DNA of 64,000 nucleotides from Paramyrothecium sp. XJ0827 (taxonomy: Eukaryota > Ascomycota > Sordariomycetes > Hypocreales > Stachybotryaceae): the NCBI GenBank assembly GCA_020881915.1, contig JAJFPB010000004.1:3844001-3908000 (forward strand). Reading direction: 5' to 3'. The notes beneath the pieces are model-generated. The model saw nothing but the letters and a program-made list of their open reading frames with translations. It ran no database searches and was not told the origin of the DNA. How positions within the stretch are numbered: the stretch's first letter is position 1; every line of letters starts with the position of its first letter. Positions 26,196-37,358 of this stretch are shown in pieces. The position numbers and the translations under genes are program-made.

Positions 26196-27896
26196 ATGGC
26201 TACCGACGGCGCTCCCCAGGCAGACTATGCTCTGTCCAGCACCCACAAGGAGGTATGATTCTCGGCTCTCGCTCATCCCATTAGTCTACCTCGTTTGCTA
26301 ACGTTCCCGCCACTGTAGATGCTCCAGAAGTCTCTCATCGAGACCGACTCTGAGGTCGCTGAGATCATGGTGAGTAACTCCTCTACCCACGTCATGCTGC
26401 CCATCATCCACACTGCTGGGTCGATGCCGCCGCCGCCTTGATGGCCAATTGACCACTATGCTAACCATCTTGCCACAGAAAGCTGAGATCCAGCGTCAGC
26501 GTGAGTCCGTCGTGCTCATCGCCTCCGAGAACATCACCTCCCGTGCCGTCTTCGATGCCTTAGGCTCTCCCATGTCCAACAAGTACTCCGAGGGTTACCC
26601 CGGTGCTCGCTACTACGGTGGCAACCAGCACATCGACCAGATCGAGATCCTCTGCCAGCGTCGTGCCCTCGAGACCTTCCACGTCGACCCTGAGAAGTGG
26701 GGTGTCAACGTCCAGTGCCTCAGTGGAAGCCCTGCCAACCTGCAGGTCTACCAGGCTATCATGCCTCCCCACGGTCGTCTGATGGGTCTCGACCTCCCCC
26801 ATGGTGGCCACTTGAGCCACGGCTACCAGACTCCTCAGCGCAAGTGAGTATCCCCTTGCACTCTTGCCGTGTCCTGCGTATCGGTTGTCTAATATTTCCC
26901 CCCAGGATCTCTGCTGTCTCCACCTACTTCGAGACCATGCCTTACCGAGTCAACCTTGAGACCGGTATCATTGACTACGATCAGCTTGAGAAGAACGTCC
27001 AGCTCTACCGCCCCAAGGTCCTCGTCGCTGGTACCTCTGCTTACTGCCGCCTCATCGACTATGCTCGCATGCGCAAGATCGCCGACACCGTCGGTGCTTA
27101 CCTTGTCGTTGACATGGCCCACATCTCCGGTCTCATTGCCGCCGAGGTCATCCCCTCTCCCTTCCCCCACGCCGATATTGTCACCACCACCACCCACAAG
27201 TCTCTCCGTGGTCCCCGCGGTGCCATGATCTTCTTCCGCAAGGGCGTCCGCTCTACCGACCCCAAGTCTGGCAAGCAGACCCTCTACGACCTTGAGAACC
27301 CCATCAACTTCTCCGTCTTCCCTGGCCACCAGGGTGGTCCCCACAACCACACCATCACCGCTCTGGCCGTTGCCCTCAAGCAGGCTCAGACCGACGACTT
27401 CAAGGCTTACCAGAAGCTGGTCGTTGCCAACGCCAAGGCTGTCGAGAACAAGTTCAAGGAGCTCGGCCACAAGCTCGTTGCCGACGGCACCGACAGCCAC
27501 ATGGTCCTCCTGGACCTCCGCCAGCACAACCTTGATGGTGCCCGTGTTGAGGCCGTCCTTGAGGCCATCAACATTGCTTGCAACAAGAACGCCATCCCCG
27601 GCGACAAGAGCGCCTTGACCCCTTGCGGTATCCGCATTGGTACCCCTGCCATGAGCAGCCGTGGTCTCGGCGAGAAGGACTTCGAGCGCGTCGCTGTCTA
27701 CATCGACGAGAGCATCAAGATCTGCAAGGAGATCCAGTCCAGCCTGCCCAAGGAGGCCAACAAGCTCAAGGACTTCAAGGCCAAGGTTGCCGATGGCCAG
27801 AACGAGAAGATCAACGAGCTCAAGAAAGAGATTTCCGCCTGGGCTAGTGCTTTCCCTCTTCCCGTTGAGGGCTGGCGCCTGGATGCTGGCCTCTAA
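26196..27896 (+). CDS. SHM2: Serine hydroxymethyltransferase, cytosolic
   Basis: PLP enzyme interconverting serine and glycine while loading one-carbon units on tetrahydrofolate. Exons 26196-26252, 26319-26369, 26479-26843 and 26906-27896 give 487 aa. The PLP lysine is Lys256 in [15 protein letters not shown]. Other family blocks are [42 protein letters not shown] and [20 protein letters not shown]. No mitochondrial presequence is present ([15 protein letters not shown]), which favours the cytosolic isoform. Three introns cluster in the first quarter and the last exon is long, an arrangement common in strongly expressed fungal genes. Codon use is markedly C-ending, unlike most neighbours, also consistent with high expression. 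The large antisense open frame is a by-product of that codon bias. Confidence 0.98.
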
Positions 27897-29741
27897 ATGG
27901 CTATCGTCTCGGGGACATACCTCTAGTGTGTGGTCAGGCTGGCTGCGCAGATGGGTTAATTGATTCAACATAACTGTGTGCTGTCAGCCTGACAGACAAT
28001 ACACGTGGGGTTGCCTGGTTACTGTGATGGGATATCTGGGATGGCGCTTCAAATTTAACATAGAATGTGGCAAACTGGCGGGTGGTTCAACAAGCATAAT
28101 AGGCGCAAACTTTTCTTTTGTTTTCCTTTATTTCATTCTATTACTTATCAGAGCTGGTATTCCCCCGAACGGTTGGGCGAAGGGCGGGACAAAAAAGAGA
28201 AAAAGGAGTTTTGGCAGTGTTGGGTTCATGTACTGACTTTGTTAAACTTGGTTTTCTGCGGAGATTCAACCTGCTTGTTTGTATTGGTCTGCTTCAACAC
28301 TGGCGACCGCCAATTTTGGCCATATGAAGGCCCAGCCCCTAAAATATTAAGAACACACTTGCTTAGCATGAAAAAGCAATCGTCTCACTTTTGGCCCGTC
28401 TTATGTTCAAGAAATGCTGTGAGCACGGTTAGGAAGGCAAAAGTTGGCCACGATAGCAACCCACTAACTGCCAAGATTGCAGCACGTGTCAATTGGCGTC
28501 TTCGGTTTGATGGCACCGGGCTCCTCCCCAATTGCGAACCTAGGCGAACCACGCAGACAGAGTTCGGAACTTGGTTTGGTCGCACCTTGGGCAGATCAAG
28601 CAGGCTTCGCTTGTGGTGTCGGATTGCCACGAAAGATGACGACCTCCGGATTCTGTTTTACTTGGAACTTAGCATTGGTGTTTACTACACTGAGGCTGAA
28701 CCTGTTTGGATCTTGAAGTGACTTGTGATTCTGCCAGTGGTAACCTTATTGTCATGTCTGATGGTGAGGACTAGTAGATCTATGTCCCACCAACTGGCTA
28801 ATCTGTCTAATAAACCTCGCCCATTTCGCCTTCTTTCATCACCATCCTTCCATCCATTGCAAATACCGTTTCAACGTACAGCTCTCTCACATTCGCCATC
28901 TACTCTCCCATTTGTAACATTCAAGCGAGTCCTTCCCCTGGAGCATTCGACCTCATGGGAGCCCCTAATCTAAGCTCGCTTATCCCCCTTCCAATCATCC
29001 AAGCATTCTTGACTGGCACAGTACGGGCGCAGAGACATTGTAATTGTCCACCGGGTACCGCTTGCGAAAGCGTATACCGCGTCTCACTTGCTCTGCCAAG
29101 CTCCTTGTTGTTGAGGTGGCATAAGCGACCGATGGTTCAAACCCTGCCTCGGTGATGCTTTGCTGACTCTTGGCAAGTACTCGGCCAGAGGTTGTATGCA
29201 AGACAGAATAAGGAAGTTCCCTAGAAAGACGTGACCCGTGGCGTCGCAGCGACTTGAAGCAAGCTGAGGTGGCAAAGATCGGCTTGTCAATGAGAAGCAG
29301 ACATACGAGCACCAATCCAATGAATAAAACAAACAGAAGAAGGAGAAGGCCAGCCCAGAGTATCACACTAAAAGGGGTATGTCAAACGACGCGACAAAGC
29401 ATCCGCAAACCAGAACCAAAAGTTGGAGAACAAAGGTAAAATGATTGGTACAGTAAAAGCACAGGAGAAACAAAATTTGTAGTGAGCTCGCTGCAAGGTT
29501 CGAGATATCCATGTTCCCGCCCAGACGGCTCAATTTCACAGATTGCCGGCCCTGCGTTCGAGGAGGGTATCAAATGCAAAAAGTGCTCTTTTCTTGCGTC
29601 CAAAAGTGCCAACCTAGAAAGCACAGTAGTGATGTAGAAACGTGGAATATGCCGTGAATGAATATGTACTAAATAGTTGTTTAAACGTTGCAACTATAAT
29701 GCTCAGAGCTCGACTCATCGTGGGACGTTTGTCGCCTCCGG
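27897..29741. other. 1.8 kb convergent spacer, SHMT / SPT7
   Basis: Unusually long for a convergent pair. It begins with the SHMT 3' UTR. A 218-codon open frame (28065-28721) starts inside that UTR, has no recognisable domain, and is not claimed as a gene. A tRNA-like B-box (ggttcaaaccc near 29135) has no supporting cloverleaf. Origin unknown. Confidence 0.45.
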
Positions 29742-32700
29742 CTACTGAGCAATGCTCTCGGGACTCATCATGCCGATGCCATCGTCCTTGTCGGTCAGAC
29801 TGGTGCCGTTCTGACTCTGCATGCTGTCCGTCCGCTCCATGCTTGGCGCCAGTGCGAGGACAGCCGGGTTTGGAGCAACACCATTTGATATGCTAGGTTT
29901 TTTTTTGGCAGGAGTGTTATTTGTCGACCCGCCCTTTTCCGGAGAAGCGTTCAGTTTCGCTTCCGCTGCCGCAGCTTCCATCTTTTTCTTCTTCTTGGCG
30001 AGCGCTAGTTGCTCCTTCGGAGGGCGCTTCTGGGCAGATATAATCTTGCCGCTGGCTCCAAGGCGAGGCCGGGGCTTTCTCTGCTTCACTGGAAGATCCT
30101 CATCTTCGACCAGAGGCTGATCACCATTAGCATGCAGCTTCGCAAGGAAGAAGTTCTTGACCAGGCCGATCTGGTCTTGGATATTCTCCTTCGTGACGGG
30201 ATCGGAAGGTGCCAGCGTTTCGAAAAGCTCCAAGCTTGTCTCTCCAGCATTCTGGGTCTGCATCTGGTACTGACTCCTGACTCTGCTCTGGAGGAGATGG
30301 AACGGAACGGCAAATGAATCAAGACCCATCTCCTTGTCCAGACCAAGAGCCTTGAAGCCGAAAAAGTCCTCGCCCAGATCATCTGCAAAGTCACCGCTCA
30401 TGAATTGGTCGCTGCCGTCGTTGAACGCGCCAACGCCATCAGTGCCTGCATCATTGGCAAGTGCAGGACGTAGTAAATCAGTGAGGTGTAGTTTCATTCT
30501 CTCGTGGAGAACGGTAAGTCTGCTGCCGAGTCGATCCACCTCATCCTGAACATAGAAATCAAGCGACGGGACGTCATGGCCATTCTCCTCGAGGGTGTGA
30601 AGAACCACTTCCTCAGGGGTGAATCGAGGTTGAAATTGAATGCCTTCAGGCGTTTGCACAGTTTTCTTCTCTGCCTCACGATACACGTTGAATGTTCGGA
30701 CGAGCTTCTGGAAGTAGTCTGCAGCTATTCCCGTCAGAGTGTCAATGGCGGAAGGCTGCAATTCTTCAAATCCGGTGTGGTATAGAATCTTAGCAACAGA
30801 GCGCTTGAGGGCGTCCTGGCATGTGTCTGGTGCCATGACAGGCCCATTGTCCGCAATGAAATGCGGTTCGATATCTTGCTCGATGAATGGTTCTATGTTC
30901 GATTTTGGAAATTGGTTGGTGTACACCTAGTTATGGTGAGCTTAACGTATTCGCCCTGTCAGTTTGCAATGGCTTACCTGAGTTTGCACTTGCATCTGTT
31001 TGATCACGGAGATCTTTGTCGCAAGTTTCCTGGTTTCTTGAATCTGGTGGATATTGTCATCCATCTTCTTCGTCAAACGACTCTCCGGCGCTGTAAAGGC
31101 TCCGGGGGGTACAAGCTGCAAGAACTCCTCGTGATGGTTGATGACTTGGCCGTCATTATCCTCCGTCCATTGCAGCTTCGGATGAATATCGGGGATGTTG
31201 CTCAGCGAGTTGTAGTAGTCAGGAACAACTTGCTCTTCCTCATCGTCAATTCCATCAGCTAAAGTCTCTGAGGCCTTGATTGCGTCGTCCTTGCCGACTT
31301 CTGCCGGTACAGTTACTTGCGCATCGGCCGGAGTCGCAAACGACTCTGCTTCTTTCTGATGTTTCAAAAATCTGCGCATTCCGACCTTATTTCGCAAAAG
31401 CGCAGGGGCCTCCACATTCAGCTTGCCATCTTTAAAGAGTTGGAAGCGTTCTTTGGCGATTAAAGCACGATCCTTCTTAGTTGTCTGCTTCCAAATTTTG
31501 TACTCTTCGTCCTCAAAGATTTGTTCCACGGCTTCACCGAAGGCCTGGTTCAGTGCCATGCCATTGAGAGTAGGGCCATCAATATCCATGGCATCGGCGT
31601 TGCTTCCGAGACCAGATTGTCCGTTAGCTGCTCCTGGTGTGATTGAACCAGCAATTGGCGGTGTGGCGAAACCGTTGCTTCCATCAACAGCTTCAGAGCC
31701 CTCTCTTCCTGGCTTGCCCAAAAGTCCGTTTAATTGCAGCACAGGTTTTTGATCGATGACAGGGGTGTCCTCCTTCTGATCACTAGGTGCTTTTCTGGCT
31801 TTACTTGCCCCTTTCGTAGCCGCCTTGCGACCTCGGGATGACATGATGGGTTCGTCGTCAGAATCTTCACCGGCGTCGTCCTCACCTCCATTCTGTTTCC
31901 GCCTTTCTTCAGCCTCAACCTCAGCTCGAGGCCGGATGGTGAGGTCTGGTATAAGTGGAATTAATTTTTCGGCTTCTTTTCGCATCCCGTTTGCCATTCG
32001 CCTAAGTGGGTGGTTCATATCTTGGTTGTACTTGAGACAATTATCCCAGATAAGATTCAAATCGATCACAAATTCGGCCTTGGATTTGTAGGTCAGTGAC
32101 TTGAGCTTCTTTGTCATAGTTCCCAGGTCCATGGGATTTTTGATAACTGGGCAAGGTTAGCAAGCTGGTTCAGCTGGGAGCGTCTCCTTCAGCCTCACAA
32201 TTATAATAGTCCGGGGCATCTCGCTTGTTCACACGAGTGAGAAAAGGGGTCGAGTATTCGGTATGCGCTTTTAGTTCCGTCAAGACCTTCTCCACGGCTT
32301 CGTATAACTCTTCCTGGTTGACGTTTTCTTCACTGGCCCATTTGCTGCGGTTCTTGCGCACCTCGTTCATCAGGAGCCTGAGCTCAGCATCTGAAGCGCG
32401 TACTTGGTCCCTCTTCATGTCGATCCGAGCAATAAGATGCTTGAGCGTCAAGCTCGATGCGCCCAGATTGGCGCTGCTAAGAGAGCCATGGTTGGCCGCC
32501 TGCGTTCCTACGGAATTGGACGTAGGGTTGTGGTCCATTTCAGCCTGGAGTTGCTTCTCTGAATCTTCCAATTGCTGTTGCTCCAACATAGCCGTACGAT
32601 CATTCTCCAGAGTGTAGAAAATCGTATGGAAGCTTCGTCGAGCCGCTTCTTCCGTAGCGATGCGAACCTCCTCCAACTTCTTGATTGAATCACCATCCGC

Positions 32701-33270
32701 CTTGTCTTTGGTTTGGGACAGCTCGGACGCTTTAGCCTTGTCTCCTATTTTGTCCCCCGATTTGCCTGGGGAGCTGAGCGATTGAACTGGGGAACTGCCA
32801 GACTTCGAGGGCGAAAGCAGCGCCCCGGTGGCTGTGACGGCTTGTGATTTCGGGGGTTCTGCCTCGTCTTCGTCTTCGTCATCGTCGTAGTCATCTTCGT
32901 CGATAGCTCTCTTGGCCTTCTTGAATGGTGGTTCCTTGATAGGCTCATGATCGGTAGTGGGGGGCAAGTCGACCGGGGTTGCCGCGACGGGATGGCGTCG
33001 CAACGACTCGATCGCGTCATAATTATAAGAACCATCTTCCGCGAAAAGAATGGATATTTTGTCCTCCGTTTTACGATATAAGTCGGCGAAATAGGCGCGT
33101 CGGCTCTCCTCCTCGGCATCTAGGGATGCCTCAGGCACCAACCCAGTATTGATCTCGACGGGGGTATGCGTACGCGCCGCGGCGTCATCTAGATGGTGTA
33201 AACTTCTGTTGCTATTCGAATGATGTAGTGTAGAAGGAGGCCAGATGGACTGGCCATTTGGGAGCGACAT
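29742..33270 (-). CDS. SPT7: SAGA complex subunit Spt7 (bromodomain + histone fold)
   Basis: Structural core subunit of the SAGA transcription coactivator. Exons 33270-32199, 32146-30978 and 30926-29742 give 1141 aa. The bromodomain is centred on [18 protein letters not shown] (about residues 355-372), with the preceding helix [21 protein letters not shown] and the following [10 protein letters not shown] carrying the acetyl-lysine-binding asparagine. A bromodomain-associated histone-fold (BTP) follows at about 775-850 ([20 protein letters not shown], then [16 protein letters not shown]), where Spt7 pairs with Taf10. Acidic and Lys-rich linkers, and a basic C-terminal segment ([12 protein letters not shown]), complete the typical layout. 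The start [12 protein letters not shown] is the second in-frame ATG. The first (33306) would add 12 residues and is possible. Confidence 0.95.
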
Positions 33271-34454
33271 TTTGGGCTCCGGTTGATGAGAGCGACAATG
33301 TGGCACCAGTCGCCATGCGCCAGGAGATGCGCCCGTGTGCGGCTGGACCGAGAGCGACGGGTGAGATCAAGACCACATGGGACCAAAGAGTGACATCCAA
33401 AGAGATGGTCGACGAAGTTTCGCGACGATCAGGGATGTCGTTGCGGAGTTCTGATGGATGGCAATGCACCCGTTTTGCCGTGTGATCAAGAGGTGAGGTT
33501 CAGGAAATGGGAGGTTGTACCTTTCCCCGAAGCGGGACGTGGGCCGGGTTCGCCTGTAGTCGGTTTGCGAGGTACCTTCCCAAGGTACCTTACTTGGAGG
33601 ACAGTCTAGGAGGCACCAGTCGCATCACTTATGGATTTACGCTACTAAGAATCGGCAAATCAGTTCATGAATTGCTTTGGGATTTCCTAATTCATTCTAC
33701 GTTCGAGCCCTGGTTTAACGTGTCATTCATTGAAAGAAGCCATCTGCGTCGCCAGGTACCCTTTCCAAGAGGAGGCTGCGTGCCGCTGCTGCACAGTGCG
33801 TCCTCCCCGATTGGACTTCGATACTCCTCACGTGATCTCGGACAAGCATGCCAGTCATTTGCACCCTTTGAAGGACGTCATAGCAAAATACCTGCAGAAT
33901 TCTGGGGATTGACAGCAGGAAGCTAAGTACCTGGACAACAAGCGCTCAGGGTTTGCAAAATGGCAGTCTTCGAACCCAGCCCAAAGTTAAGGCGCAATGC
34001 AAAAGCAGCACTCCCAGATGATATTCAAGATGTGCCTGTAGCATTGGTAAGCGCTCAACCGCCTTATGCAAGATACCTGGTATGTCATGTCGCACACGGA
34101 ACCACAGTCGGTCCACTCGAGCGCACAGTATGAGGCGAACCCATTGTGTGGGGGACGCATTTGGGGGTGGATGAGGCGCCAAGATTTAGGTACCTCGACC
34201 AACCTGATGGGACGCACCCTGAATCCCTGTCACAGCCTCGCAGGCCAACTTAGCCCAGGTAAGCTTCTCCCGCTTGCCAGGCAGCTTCGAGAACTTGTTC
34301 CCCATACTCCGCAACCTTTCTTTTAGCTGATCGCCAGCTCCAGTGATCGGTTCCGGGTTCCGATTAGTCCTCTACAGCTACGGCTCAGGTCGTCCTAAGA
34401 CCACGTTATCTCTTTCATCACCAAAAAGCGAGCGAAGCCCTACAGATCTTCAAG
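33271..34454. promoter_or_regulatory. Divergent promoter region, SPT7 / VanZ-like gene
   Basis: A 1.2 kb spacer with no gene. It carries four GGTACC hexamers (33571, 33584, 33755, 34189), two of them 13 bp apart inside AGGTACCT-type palindromes. Such a density is well above chance for a hexamer. Confidence 0.5.
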
Positions 34455-35158
34455 ATGCGGATCCGGTTTCATTTTGCCGGTAAGCTTCGCCTGGTTGCCA
34501 AGTTGCTTGCTTGCGTGGCATGCGCATGGCCTTGACGGTTTTTTCCCCCTTCGGATGCTAATATTTTCCTTCTCTAGCTATCTTCTTAGTTTTGCTGCTC
34601 GTTGCAGCCTACGCGGGCCTATCGAAGATCCAGCTCGACCTTTACGTCAATGACAAAGTGCTCCACTTCATCACGTTTTTCCTCCTCACCCTCGTCTTCT
34701 ACTGGATTGTCGATACGAACCGCCGTCGTACGCTGAACACGACCCTTGTGGTCTGCACACTCATCCTAGGCGTTGGCTCTGAGTTCGTCCAAAGCTTCCT
34801 CCCGAACGATCGAGACTTCGACATTTATGATATCCTCGCCAACGTATTAGGCAGCCTCGCCAGCGTTGGTCTCTGCACGTGGTACCATCAACGAATGCTC
34901 GACCGCAGAAGACAGCGCAAGGTATACAACGCTGTGCCTGGGGAGGACGTGGAAGATGTGGAGCTCGGGGAAGGCCATGAGTCCGGGATCATCGACGGAA
35001 GCTCGCGCTCCAGGACTTTGGAAGATGAGGTTGATAATTGGGACGAGAACGCGGTTGATCAATGGGATGATGACGACGAGCAAGGGCAGCCTCAAGCCAC
35101 GAATGGCAAGACGCCAGAGGCTGTAGACCCGACCGATTCCAAGAAGCGGACAGATTGA
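34455..35158 (+). CDS. VanZ-like small membrane protein
   Basis: A 201-aa protein with exons 34455-34479 and 34578-35158 (GTAAGC donor, CTCTAG acceptor). The very short first exon encodes MRIRFHFA plus one base. The reading continues as AIFLVLLLVAAYAGLSKIQL, so the first membrane span follows the start directly. Four hydrophobic spans lie within about residues 8-120, including VNDKVLHFITFFLLTLVFYW and the VanZ-type segment GSEFVQSFLPNDRDFDIYDILANVLGS. The C-terminal 90 residues are acidic, polar and probably disordered, facing the cytosol by inference. VanZ-like proteins are widespread but mostly of unknown role in fungi, and no antibiotic function should be inferred. Confidence 0.8.
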
Positions 35159-35993
35159 GTTTGACTGTAGCCAGTGCGTGGGCTCTGCTTTCGAGGAGTA
35201 ATGGTCATGGCAGTGATGTGTTTTAAGGTGTGTTGTTACGATGGTGTTTGGGACAATGCGACGATACAAGCGGGTTGGTATGCGATACTGTATGTTTTCA
35301 AAAAGTTTATCATGGCTATTCCCTTGTAGCGAGATCGGAAGAGCAAATACTTTGCTTTTGGGCGGTGCGTGACATTAGTCTTTCTTGATAAACCATGGCC
35401 TCAATATCTCGCTACATAGCATTCCCTGGTTTGTAGAGTGCCTACTGACCTACCCTATGCGTAGCACTGGCAGCAGCTATTTTTAAAGATGCTCCAAGAG
35501 CTACTCGGAGGACGTCCTGCTCCTTCTGTGTGCCCTTTGCAAACTTGATAAACTATGCCCTTAGATTGGGTGCAAGTACTTGATTTCGTTGTGTCGAAAA
35601 ATCCATGGTGAATCTCATTAGTTACTGATAGTAATGGCCTGCTCTCAAGCAACCAGTTTGTGGGTGTTATAATCAATTACGCCGCTAAGCAAGCACTTAC
35701 AACCATTGGCACTGCCAAAAAGGAGGTGGAAAAGATTAAATGAAACATCTCAATATCAAATGACCTAATTTTGATCCCATCCAGATTGGAAATACTTGCC
35801 AGTGAATGAAGGTTAAAACGCCTCGTGCATGATGGATGCCATGCTCAGCGTGAGGGTTGCCCCACCAAACACTCACCTAGGTGAAAGATCTAGTCACAGC
35901 CCACCTCTACCTTAGAAATGCGACCCTCTACCCAAGCCGAGTCCAGCGTGTTAACCTTCATGCTGCGCTAAGGCTAGCATCGACTGCACAATC
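35159..35993. other. Intergenic, upstream of prefoldin subunit 3
   Basis: Holds the 3' UTR of the VanZ-like gene and the promoter of the prefoldin gene (tandem, same strand). No other gene was seen. Confidence 0.5.
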
Positions 35994-36930
35994 ATGGCAA
36001 GCACCGCAAAGGCGCCTGTGGCCGGGTAAGAATTCAGAAGCATCGCCAGCTCCGTCCATGCTGTACTAATGTCCTCGTGTAGGGCTTCCGACAGCACGGC
36101 GACCAACCCGCGGGGAATCCCATACGCCCCATTTGTCGACAAAGTCGAGGACTATGTCGCAACACGGAACGATGTCGAGCCGACGCTGCGCAGCTTCCAA
36201 GAGATGATCTCGTGAGTTTACCGAACGAAATGAATCCACGCACACGCCTGCAACCCTCGCCGATGGCGCTTTGAGAGCTCTCCAGTAACCAGCGCTGCCG
36301 CAGGAAGTACCAGTTCATGGAGCTCAACCTGCAACGGCGTATGACTGGGTTGAAAGACAAAATCCCAGACATTCAAAAGACGCTCGACACTGTACGATTT
36401 CTCAAGCTTCGAAAGGTCAGTTCGTTCCACCTGCTGCAGTGAACAAGAGAATACTGACAAGACAAAAGGACGAGACAGATCCCATCGAGACCACGTTCGA
36501 GCTCAACGACACCCTCTACGCGAGGGCGAATATCCCTCCTACAGAAGAAGTTTATATCTGGCTGGGTGTACGTACGCCATATATGATGTCGGGGATGGTA
36601 ATGCTGACGCATTTTAGGCCAATGTGATGCTTTCGTACCCCGTAGACGAGGCAGAAACCCTTCTGGCTACCAAGCTCTCGACTGCGAAAACAAGTTTATC
36701 TAACTGCGAAGAGGACCTCGACTTCCTACGAGAGCAGATTACGGTAGGTTCTGGCAAATCTTCACACTACGCGACTCTCGTTCACCTGCTAACTGGTTGG
36801 GCAGACCATGGAGGTGGCAACTGCTAGGGTATACAACTGGGAAGTTGTGCAAAAACGGAAAGAAAAGAACGAAGAAGAGGAGGAGAACAAACAAAGATCC
36901 AAGGGCAATACCGACTCGCCGAATGGTTGA
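35994..36930 (+). CDS. PAC10: Prefoldin subunit 3 (Pac10/VBP1)
   Basis: Alpha-class subunit of the prefoldin hexamer that hands unfolded actin and tubulin to the CCT chaperonin in the cytosol. The six exons are 35994-36025, 36083-36211, 36304-36415, 36469-36567, 36618-36743 and 36805-36930, and they give 207 aa, normal for the family. The N-terminal coiled-coil helix (NLQRRMTGLKDKIPDIQKTL) is followed by the beta-hairpin region (FELNDTLYARANIPPTEEVY, then WLGANVMLSYP). The C-terminal helix carries LSTAKTSLSNCEEDLDFLRE and ends in a charged tail. The upstream segment NPRGIPYAPFVDKVEDYV matches the conserved fungal and animal N-terminus. All introns are 50-90 bp with standard borders. The small ORFs seen in single frames are pieces of these exons. 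Confidence 0.96.
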
Positions 36931-37358
36931 TAGACTATTTAGATGCAGGTCATGGGAAATATGAGACTGTTCAGCCAAGATACCACCAAAAGTGAAGTCA
37001 CGGCATCCTGGAAGGCCGCTTGGCTCAAGTCCATCGTGTGAAGAGTGTCAACTACATGGTTGAAAAATTCCCAAATGTTTCATTCCATTGACCAAGGACT
37101 ATGGTCGTAATCCAACTCATGATTATTGGGACCTCGTCTGAGGCCCACCTCGTGAGCGAGCAACAAAGCGGGGCCCCCGTTGATTCATGTGTGCTGGATT
37201 GCTGCATATCTTACTAACCAGCTCATTCCCGATAAGGAACCTGGTTCAAGAAAATGCCATGGATCTGGCAGGCTATCAGAGCTTAGAATGGCGCCTTGAA
37301 GAACTCAAGAATATCTCCTAATTCCTTAAACGACAACAATCCTAAAGCATGAGGAGGA
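36931..37358. other. Intergenic, prefoldin 3' / mitochondrial protein 5'
   Basis: 428 bp between two same-strand genes. Nothing recognisable beyond UTR and promoter. Confidence 0.5.

Noticed and set aside
26889..27971. 360-codon antisense open frame over SHMT
   Set aside because: It is antisense to a strongly codon-biased exon (C-ending codons), which removes antisense stops. The translation is low-complexity Val/Gly/Leu/Asp-rich with no family features.
28065..28721. 218-codon frame after SHMT as a real gene
   Set aside because: Starts inside the SHMT 3' UTR and shows no domain. Kept only as a low-interest observation.
29080..29165. Possible tRNA (ggttcaaaccc B-box)
   Set aside because: The T-stem has two mismatches, no matching 5' acceptor strand lies 70-90 nt upstream, and the A-box-like sequence is too close to the B-box.
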